NCBI GenBank assembly: GCA_017429885.1
Contig: JAFROA010000366.1
Span: forward strand, 1 to 5,847
From: Bacteroidales bacterium
GTDB taxonomy: Bacteria > Bacteroidota > Bacteroidia > Bacteroidales > UBA932
Reading direction: 5' to 3'
DNA length: 5,847 nucleotides
In this document: positions 1 through 5,173 of the stretch, in pieces
How the letters are laid out: each line of letters starts with the position of its first letter
Position numbering within the stretch: the stretch's first letter is position 1
The notes under the pieces: model-generated
Database searches by the model: none
Told to the model about the DNA's origin: nothing
Seen by the model: the letters and a program-made list of their open reading frames with translations, nothing else
Translations under genes and position numbers: made by a program

Positions 1-279
1 GGATTCTACATGCTCCAGACAGAAGACACATCCTTGGCAGAGAAGATTTCCAAGGACGTGGTGAAAATCGTAGGTGGGAACAAGTTTGAAACCTTGATGG
101 AGGTTAAGGATAAGGGGCAGAAAATCAACATCTTATCCCTTGGAGACGGCGAGTTTATCAAGAGCCTGCTCCTGACAGTCCTGGACTCGGAAGAGACGGT
201 CTTCATCGGGATCGACGGCCTGATGAAGCGTGACGATGTGGAAAACGCTGTCTCCTCCGCCGGAAAGAATCTGTTCTAG
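1..279 (+). CDS. DUF4252-like protein, C-terminal part (5' end outside window)
   Basis: The reading frame is open from the first base (Gly-Phe-Tyr precede the Met at position 10) and stops with TAG at 277-279, so this is the end of a longer gene and the Met at 10 is probably internal. About 92 residues are visible. They hold a pattern I associate with DUF4252: a 'FETLMEVKDKGQKINI' strand-turn-strand, then an acidic linker, 'FIKSLLLTVLDSEETVFIGIDG', and a short final helix. Family members are usually small exported or lipid-anchored proteins of about 170-200 residues whose function is unknown, often found near ECF sigma factor genes in Bacteroidota; no sigma factor is visible here. The next gene downstream has a similar ending (a hydrophobic 'IILYGQSVVTLKGTV' followed by a helix), so the two look like diverged tandem paralogues. 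The family call rests on memory of the pattern, not a profile search. Confidence 0.62.
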   Translation, partial: GFYMLQTEDTSLAEKISKDVVKIVGGNKFETLMEVKDKGQKINILSLGDGEFIKSLLLTVLDSEETVFIGIDGLMKRDDVENAVSSAGKNLF

Positions 280-294
280 GGGTTTGGATCTTAG

Positions 295-340
295 TTACTC
301 CCAGGATACGGAAAAAGCCCTTTTCATAACCTGGGAGTAA
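295..340 (+). repeat. Perfect 11-bp inverted repeat forming a long hairpin
   Basis: The arms TTACTCCCAGG (295-305) and CCTGGGAGTAA (330-340) are exact reverse complements. Inside them a second stem pairs GAAAA (311-315) with TTTTC (321-325) around the loop AGCCC, and TA (307-308) can pair with TA (327-328). That gives about 18 base pairs in 46 bases. It begins 16 bases after the stop codon of the first gene. It could act as a transcript end or a 3' stability element. The sequence after it (AATTATTT) is AT-rich but has no uninterrupted T run, so a classical intrinsic terminator is not clear. Confidence 0.75.
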
Positions 341-345
341 ATTAT

Positions 346-392
346 TTACTCTAAGGGTAAGGAAAAGTGTCCTTTCATAGCTGCATAGTAAA
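346..392 (+). repeat. Diverged direct copy of the 295-341 hairpin element
   Basis: Aligned without gaps at an offset of 51 bases, 346-392 matches 295-341 at 32 of 47 positions by my hand count. The ends TTACT (346-350) and AGTAA (387-391) still pair, as do TA/TA (358-359 with 378-379) and GAAA/TTTC (362-365 with 373-376). The GC-rich CCCAGG/CCTGGG part of the first stem is lost. The two copies look like an old duplication, or two members of a small palindromic repeat family. Function is unknown. Confidence 0.6.
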
Positions 393-446
393 AAACTGGA
401 TGCAGATGTATTGTGGGTGCAGGTGTATGTATGGAGATAAAGCCGA

Positions 447-478
447 TTTGCGGAGTTTCTAAAAATGAAGTATATTCA
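447..478 (+). promoter_or_regulatory. Candidate Bacteroidota-type promoter for the second DUF4252-like gene
   Basis: TTTG at 447-450 is followed by 20 bases and then TATATTCA at 471-478. The Bacteroidota housekeeping consensus, as I know it, is TTTG near -33 and TAnnTTTG near -7 with about 19-21 bases between. The -33 box is exact and the -7 box matches 4 of 6 defined positions. Transcription would begin near 485, leaving roughly 70 bases before the ATG at 558. The site overlaps the alternative ATG at 465, which argues against that ATG being the start. A chance match in AT-rich DNA is possible. Confidence 0.3.
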
Positions 479-557
479 CGGTGATGAAGAAGATTTTCAC
501 GATACTGCTTCCCACTATCGCCAGCTTCATCAATACCAGATCCAAGTAGCCGTCTCA

Positions 558-1145
558 ATGCAAGTGCGCAGGAATTTGACATACAGGTTTTTGGTACTGC
601 TGGTTTTTCTGGCGGTTCCTTCTGTCACCTTCGGGCAGATTCCGGGGCATGGCGCTCTGGAGGGGCTTGAGCCATCGTCAATTAGCTCATTTGATGGGAC
701 TTATGAGGAGGGCTTCGAAAATATTGTCGCCTTGATGGAGCGCTACGACGGGAAAGGAAATGTCTCGCTGATGAAGCTGGGACGTGTGGCGATGACAATG
801 GGAAAGACCGTTGGCAAGGCTGGAAGCGCCTGGACACGGAAGGTGGCCAAGGCGTTTAAACATGTCGGAGTTGTCTGCATGCTTGACTATGGCTACAGCA
901 GTCCAGAGCTCAAGGACGAGATAGAAGCCTCGATCTTAAGGAATATAGTCAAAGAGAATCTTGTGAAACGAGATGGAGAGGGCTCCCTCACCTTTGACGA
1001 GACCTATGGTGTTGTCTCAGAGGATGGTAAGCATGTCTCGGACCTGATAATAATCCTTTATGGCCAATCAGTGGTCACGTTGAAAGGCACAGTCCTCGCC
1101 TCAGATGTCGACCGTATAGTCCGCCGGATCAATAACCAATTATAA
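558..1145 (+). CDS. Exported DUF4252-like protein of unknown function
   Basis: This gene encodes 195 residues if it begins at the ATG at 558. I chose that start because the protein then opens with a standard signal peptide: basic 'MQVRRNLTYR', a hydrophobic 'FLVLLVFLAVPS' and a likely signal peptidase I site 'VTFG' before Gln, a common +1 residue in Bacteroidota. The frame is also open back to an ATG at 465, but that would add 31 hydrophilic residues before the signal sequence. The mature part has an 'IVALMERYDGKGNVSLMKLGRVAM' region and a C-terminal 'LIIILYGQSVVTLKGTVLASDVDRIV' strand-strand-helix that resemble DUF4252. No lipobox Cys and no catalytic motif are seen, so it is probably a periplasmic or surface protein. 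It follows a gene of the same apparent family and may be transcribed from its own promoter. The family call is moderate and the function is unknown. Confidence 0.68.
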   Translation: MQVRRNLTYRFLVLLVFLAVPSVTFGQIPGHGALEGLEPSSISSFDGTYEEGFENIVALMERYDGKGNVSLMKLGRVAMTMGKTVGKAGSAWTRKVAKAFKHVGVVCMLDYGYSSPELKDEIEASILRNIVKENLVKRDGEGSLTFDETYGVVSEDGKHVSDLIIILYGQSVVTLKGTVLASDVDRIVRRINNQL

Positions 1146-1164
1146 ATACGGACCTGACAAAAAG

Positions 1165-1866
1165 CTACAGGGTGCGGAATGCGGGAAGGTGCTTGGGGGC
1201 GATGTGGCGATCGGGCCAGCGGTCAAGCATGGTTATAGAGTGGATGTCCGTGCCGGCGTAGTCGTAGTAACCTTTCTTGAGAAGAGTCTCAGCGACAGAC
1301 TTGACGGCGGGCCCGTAATAACCGGTCAGGGAGAACAGATTGAGCTGGAAGAGTATCTTCATCTCCTTCAGCCGGTCATAATCCTTAGGAGACATGTAAA
1401 CATACCTCTCAGGATGGGCCAGGACAGGGAAATAACCTATCGACTTCACCTTCTCGAGAATACCATGGAAGCCATAAGGCGGAGTGAAATACGAGGTCTC
1501 CACAAGAAGATGGTCAGCCCTCGGGCCCATCGGCAGGAAGTCATTCTCTTCCAAGCGTTTCTCGAACAGATTATCAATCATGTTCTCCGCCCCGAGATGG
1601 AGCTCGATGGGACCGCTGTAGGCAGAGCGCAAGGCCTCATACCTTACCCGCAAGTCAGCCGGAGTGTTTGGAATGTCCTCCATGATGTGGGGAGTCAACC
1701 AGACTGACTTGATCCCCATCTCCTCATAGCGAGCCAGAATGGCCAGGGACTCCTCAATATGCTTCACCCCATCATCAACCCCAGGAAGGATGTGAGAATG
1801 GCAATCAGTGAAATCTTCGAAAATATGGGAAGATGAGAGAGTCAGTCGCTTCGAGAATGGCCACAT
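1165..1866 (-). CDS. PHP-family tyrosine-protein phosphatase, CpsB/CapC/YwqE type
   Basis: The product (233 residues, a normal length for the family) is a metal-dependent protein tyrosine phosphatase of the PHP superfamily. Relatives such as pneumococcal CpsB and Bacillus YwqE remove phosphate from the Tyr-rich tail of the bacterial tyrosine kinase that drives capsule or exopolysaccharide export. Family landmarks in order are: HSH (H23, H25) in 'DCHSHILPGVDDG' at residues 22-33, 'TPH' (H60), 'GAE' (E94), 'VET' (E123), 'AHPERY' (H151) and 'GTDIHS' (D207, H209). Together these form the expected metal-binding set and none looks missing. There is no signal peptide, so it acts in the cytoplasm. 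Its ATG lies 14 bases after the dehydratase stop, so the two genes are very probably co-transcribed. An AGGA stands almost against the ATG, too close for a good ribosome site. The partner kinase (Wzc-like) is not in the window. Confidence 0.93.
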   Translation of the reverse strand: MWPFSKRLTLSSSHIFEDFTDCHSHILPGVDDGVKHIEESLAILARYEEMGIKSVWLTPHIMEDIPNTPADLRVRYEALRSAYSGPIELHLGAENMIDNLFEKRLEENDFLPMGPRADHLLVETSYFTPPYGFHGILEKVKSIGYFPVLAHPERYVYMSPKDYDRLKEMKILFQLNLFSLTGYYGPAVKSVAETLLKKGYYDYAGTDIHSITMLDRWPDRHIAPKHLPAFRTL

Positions 1867-1880
1867 ATCCTATCGGTCGC

Positions 1881-3803
1881 TTATTTATCCAGCACAGAGA
1901 AGGCTGAATGGTTGCTGACATATTCAGGGACAATACGTTTCATCGCCGCCACGGTCTTGAAGTCGTCATATTCATGGGAGATGGCGATGAGCTCGTCTAT
2001 CTTCTCCTTGACCTCAGAGTAATCATATTCCCGGACCTCGGCGATGCGGATCTTTTCGTGGAACGAGGGTTTCGTCGTCTCTTCTGAATCGAGCAGCTCC
2101 TCATAGAGTTTCTCACCGTCACGCAGCCCCGTGTACTGGATTTCCACGCCCTTCGCTCCGCTCATATCGATCATCCTCTTCGCAAGATCGGCTATCTTGA
2201 CCGGCTTACCCATGTCGAAAACGAATATCTCTCCCCCATTGCCCTTAGTGCCAGCCTCAAGGACCAACTTGCAGGCCTCAGGGATGAGCATGAAGTAGCG
2301 GATGATGTCCGGATGGGTCACAGTGACAGGACCGCCATCCTTGATCTGTTTCTCGAATATAGGGATGACAGAGCCATTGGAGCCCAACACGTTGCCGAAC
2401 CGGGTGGTGACAAACTGGGTGTTACCCTGGACCTTCCCCGCCACCTCGGCTTTATTGAGGCTCTGGACATATATCTCACAGATCCTCTTGGAGCATCCCA
2501 TCACATTCGTGGGATTGACAGCCTTATCGGTCGAGATCATCACGAACTTGCGGACGCCATATTTGACAGAGAGATCCGCTAATATCTTAGTCCCCAAAAC
2601 GTTATTCTGAATACTCTCGGAGGGGTTGTCCTCCATCATCGGCACATGCTTGTAGGCGGCGGCGTGGAATACGAAATCCGGACGGAAAGTCTTGAACACA
2701 GCCTCCATCCTGTCGGAGTTGGTGATGCTGGTGACAAGCGTGGTTGCCTTGACCGAAGGGTATTCCTTGCTCATCATGAGCCTGATGTCGTGCTGAGGAC
2801 TCTCAGCCGAATCTATCAGCATCATCTCCGCAGGCTCAAACGAGGCCACCTGGCGGACTATCTCACTGCCGATGCTGCCCGCAGATCCGGTGATCAGCAC
2901 CTTATGGCCTTTCAAAGCATCGGCCACCGAGTCCATATCCATCACGATCTCATCCCTCGGAAGCAGGTCCTCGACACTGACTTGATTGAGGACTGGAGCC
3001 CCGGAAATCTGGTTCTTGTCCCATTGGACAGCGTTCTGGGAGAAATAAATCTTGACCCCGCTCCCCAGGATATAATCCTGCAGGGCCGTGTCCTCACGGA
3101 AACGCTCGATCCTTCCTGGAGCCACAAGCACAGCCTGGATCTTCCTGGCCAAAAGCACCCGGGGAAGATTCTCATCCACATCGTAGACCTTTTTGCCCAT
3201 CAGGAGGGTACCGCTCGCATGAAGGGATTTATCGTGGGATATGAAACCCGCGAGATGGAAACGCATGGGTTTCTCCCCTGCGATAGCTTTAGCGAGCCCT
3301 ATTCCCCCGGCGCGCACGCCATAGATGAACACACGCATGGCGGAATCGGCTCGGAAATAGGTGTCGTAGATAAACTTGATGAGCATCCTCTCGATCCACA
3401 TCGCGAGTGTCGCCCCGGCAAGAGCGAAGAATATAACCCTCGCTGTCAGATGGGCCAGCGTCTGAGATGGAACCTTATTGATAAGGTAGTGGAGCCCGAA
3501 GCACACTACGAAAGAGAACGCCATAGCCGATCCGAGCCTGCTCAAGTCAGAGAATGTCGAGAACCGCAGGATTCCGGAATATGTCCTGAAAAGCTTGAAA
3601 AAGAAGCCGCAAACGAAGATATAGACTATAATAACCCTGAGCAGAGCCCAGAAGTTCCGCTGCAAGGCGGCACCCCTGTAAAAAGCCCAATAGGTAACCA
3701 CAAAAGAGAAGAAAACGATCAGGCAATCAAGGGCAAGCACGCACCAGTAAGGCAGCGTACGCCTTGAGAAATACCATTCGACCAAGTCCTTTCCGCTTCG
3801 CAT
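1881..3803 (-). CDS. Membrane-bound nucleotide-sugar 4,6-dehydratase, PglF/WbpM/CapD type
   Basis: The 640-residue protein has the full layout of the PglF/WbpM family. Four predicted membrane helices (about 19-40, 51-71, 90-108, 119-137) are followed by a CoA-binding-like Rossmann domain ('VFIYGVRAGGIGLA', 158-171), then an extended short-chain dehydrogenase domain with the NAD motif 'VLITGSAGSIGSE' (302-314). Further signatures are 'AAYKHVPMME' (382-391), 'STDKAVNPTNVMG' (424-436) and 'TRFGNVLGSNGSV' (467-479). The usual YxxxK of the superfamily is MxxxK here (M435, K439), as known for WbpM-type enzymes; the TDK at 425-427 corresponds to the catalytic residues reported for PglF. The expected reaction is conversion of UDP-GlcNAc to the UDP-4-keto-6-deoxy sugar at the inner membrane. 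The aminotransferase encoded just upstream would use that product. The exact substrate and C5 stereochemistry cannot be read from the sequence. The start ATG at 3801-3803 gives a normal N-terminus. Confidence 0.93.
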   Translation of the reverse strand: MRSGKDLVEWYFSRRTLPYWCVLALDCLIVFFSFVVTYWAFYRGAALQRNFWALLRVIIVYIFVCGFFFKLFRTYSGILRFSTFSDLSRLGSAMAFSFVVCFGLHYLINKVPSQTLAHLTARVIFFALAGATLAMWIERMLIKFIYDTYFRADSAMRVFIYGVRAGGIGLAKAIAGEKPMRFHLAGFISHDKSLHASGTLLMGKKVYDVDENLPRVLLARKIQAVLVAPGRIERFREDTALQDYILGSGVKIYFSQNAVQWDKNQISGAPVLNQVSVEDLLPRDEIVMDMDSVADALKGHKVLITGSAGSIGSEIVRQVASFEPAEMMLIDSAESPQHDIRLMMSKEYPSVKATTLVTSITNSDRMEAVFKTFRPDFVFHAAAYKHVPMMEDNPSESIQNNVLGTKILADLSVKYGVRKFVMISTDKAVNPTNVMGCSKRICEIYVQSLNKAEVAGKVQGNTQFVTTRFGNVLGSNGSVIPIFEKQIKDGGPVTVTHPDIIRYFMLIPEACKLVLEAGTKGNGGEIFVFDMGKPVKIADLAKRMIDMSGAKGVEIQYTGLRDGEKLYEELLDSEETTKPSFHEKIRIAEVREYDYSEVKEKIDELIAISHEYDDFKTVAAMKRIVPEYVSNHSAFSVLDK

Positions 3804-3822
3804 GTCAGTTGATTGTAGCTTG

Positions 3823-3854
3823 TAAATATACGACTAATAAAACAATTTAACAAA
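3823..3854 (-). promoter_or_regulatory. Candidate Bacteroidota-type promoter for the dehydratase-phosphatase pair
   Basis: On the minus strand TTTG (3854 to 3851) comes directly after the aminotransferase stop codon. It is followed by 20 bases and TATATTTA (3830 to 3823), which matches the TAnnTTTG -7 box at 5 of 6 defined positions. Transcription would start about 10-15 bases before the dehydratase ATG. The 51-base gap here is larger than the 14-base gap to the phosphatase, in keeping with an extra promoter inside the operon. The region is AT-rich, so a chance match cannot be excluded. Confidence 0.35.
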
Positions 3855-5144
3855 CTACTGTATGATTGCGCTCTTGATTGATTCGACAATATACCGGACA
3901 TCCTCGTCACTCACGAGAGGGCCGCTCGGGAGACACATTCCCACCTTGAACAAAGCCTCTGACACTCCGTTGACATAGGCAGGGGCGTCCTTGTAGACCG
4001 GCTGCTTGTGCATCGGCTTCCATAACGGACGGGCCTCGATGCCAGCCTTGTCCAGGAATACCCGGAGGGCCTCGACATTGTCGTTGGGCTCGCACTCTGT
4101 CCTCGGATTATCGACGGCATGAACGACGCCAGCAGCACCACCTACAGCGCCTTGAACCACGGTCTTGTAGGCGTTCTCCTGGTCTTGTATACGGATTGAC
4201 GGATCGATAATGATCGTGTTGAGCCAGAAATTGGAGTCGTAACGTGTCGATGGATTGTCGTGAACCTCAATCCCAGGGACATCCTTGAGAAGCTCCTTAT
4301 ATAAGTCCTTAATATGCTTGTGATGGGCAATGTGCTCATCAAGGACAAGCATCTGGCCTCGGCCGATTCCGGCGCAGACATTAGAGAGACGGTAGTTGTA
4401 GCCGATCGCCTCATGCTGGTAGTAAGGATATGCCTCCCGAGCCTGTGTGGCGTACCACATGATCTTATTCTTGGCCTCCTGGTCGGCGCAGATCAACGCC
4501 CCACCGCCGGAGGTCGTGATCATCTTATTGCCGTTGAAACTCAGCACTCCGAACTTTCCGAAGGTACCAAGTACCTGGCCGTCGAAACGGGAGCCGAAAC
4601 CCTCAGCCGCATCCTCCACAACTGGAATCCCGTATCTGTCAGCGATTTCCATGATCCGGTCGATCTGGTACGGCATGCCGTAGAGCGCCACGGGGATGAT
4701 CGCTTTCGGGGCCTTGCCGGTTTTCGCGATACGGTCCTTAATCGCCTCCTCCATGAGGTCCGGATCAATATTCCAGGAATCCTTCTCGCTGTCCACAAAC
4801 ACCGGTGTCGCTCCAAGATACGTGATGGGATGCGAAGAGGCACAAAAAGTGAAACTCTGGACGATTACCTCGTCACCAGGACCCACGCCACAATCAATTA
4901 GTCCAAGATGGACAGCCGCCGTCCCCGACGCCAGCGCCACCACTTCCCTGTCAAGCACTATGTCATGGCCGGCCTGATCGGCCACCCCGTTCACGAAGCC
5001 TTTCAGGTCCTCCTCGAACCCATTCACATTCGGCCCCAACGGAGCCACCCAGTTAGTGTCAAATGCCTCTTTGATGTACTTCTGCTCCAGCCCCTCCTCA
5101 CTCATGTGGGCCAAGCACAGGTAGATTCTTTTTCTTTCAGACAT
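3855..5144 (-). CDS. PLP-dependent nucleotide-sugar aminotransferase, DegT/DnrJ/EryC1/StrS family (PglE-like)
   Basis: This 429-residue enzyme belongs to the sugar aminotransferases that move an amino group, normally from glutamate, to the keto carbon of a nucleotide sugar. Visible landmarks are 'ALASGTAAVHLGL' (70-82), which binds the cofactor phosphate; 'PSFTF'-like 'QSFTF' (96-100); 'VVEDAAEGFGS' (175-185) with D178 expected to contact the pyridine nitrogen; 'SFNGNKMITTSGGG' (202-215) with K207 as the PLP lysine; and 'GYNYRLSNVCAGIG' (248-261). The SFNGNK..TTSGGG form is the one I associate with PglE-like 4-aminotransferases. The UDP-4-keto-6-deoxy-GlcNAc made by the next gene's product is therefore the likely substrate, giving a bacillosamine- or AATGal-type precursor. 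It is longer than the usual 370-400 residues, with apparent extra segments near 51-66 and 328-355. The protein has no signal peptide and is cytoplasmic. It starts 29 bases after the upstream ATPase stop; no clear promoter was found there. Confidence 0.92.
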   Translation of the reverse strand: MSERKRIYLCLAHMSEEGLEQKYIKEAFDTNWVAPLGPNVNGFEEDLKGFVNGVADQAGHDIVLDREVVALASGTAAVHLGLIDCGVGPGDEVIVQSFTFCASSHPITYLGATPVFVDSEKDSWNIDPDLMEEAIKDRIAKTGKAPKAIIPVALYGMPYQIDRIMEIADRYGIPVVEDAAEGFGSRFDGQVLGTFGKFGVLSFNGNKMITTSGGGALICADQEAKNKIMWYATQAREAYPYYQHEAIGYNYRLSNVCAGIGRGQMLVLDEHIAHHKHIKDLYKELLKDVPGIEVHDNPSTRYDSNFWLNTIIIDPSIRIQDQENAYKTVVQGAVGGAAGVVHAVDNPRTECEPNDNVEALRVFLDKAGIEARPLWKPMHKQPVYKDAPAYVNGVSEALFKVGMCLPSGPLVSDEDVRYIVESIKSAIIQ

Positions 5145-5173
5145 AGTATGTTATTGTAATTATTATCGTGGTG

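Larger units (their letters stand above)
280..557. other. Non-coding stretch between the two DUF4252-like genes
   Basis: No convincing gene lies here. It holds the hairpin at 295-340, its diverged copy at 346-392, a weak 17-base tandem duplication at 401-434 (TGCAG.TGTAT shared, 12 of 17 positions identical) and the candidate promoter at 447-478. The minus-strand frame over 346-582 has no recognisable protein content. Confidence 0.6.

Noticed and set aside
295..340. Invertible promoter of the type that switches Bacteroides capsule loci
   Set aside because: The arms are only 24 bases apart, far shorter than known invertible promoter segments. No promoter lies between them and no recombinase gene is in view, so a hairpin is the simpler reading.
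295..392. CRISPR-like repeats
   Set aside because: There are only two copies at 68% identity, with 4 bases between them and no regular spacers.
401..434. 17-base tandem repeat as a functional operator pair
   Set aside because: Only 12 of 17 positions match and there is no dyad symmetry, so it is noted within the non-coding stretch but not claimed as a regulatory site.
1189..1707. Plus-strand open frame opposite the phosphatase gene
   Set aside because: The minus-strand frame has all PHP phosphatase motifs; this one is its antisense shadow without family features.
2646..3767. Long plus-strand open frame (373 codons) opposite the dehydratase gene
   Set aside because: Its translation has no recognisable domain, is rich in His, Arg, Pro and Glu as expected of an antisense frame, and lies wholly inside a well-supported gene on the other strand.
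4314..4901. Plus-strand open frame opposite the aminotransferase gene
   Set aside because: No domain content, and the minus strand carries a full aminotransferase with its catalytic lysine.
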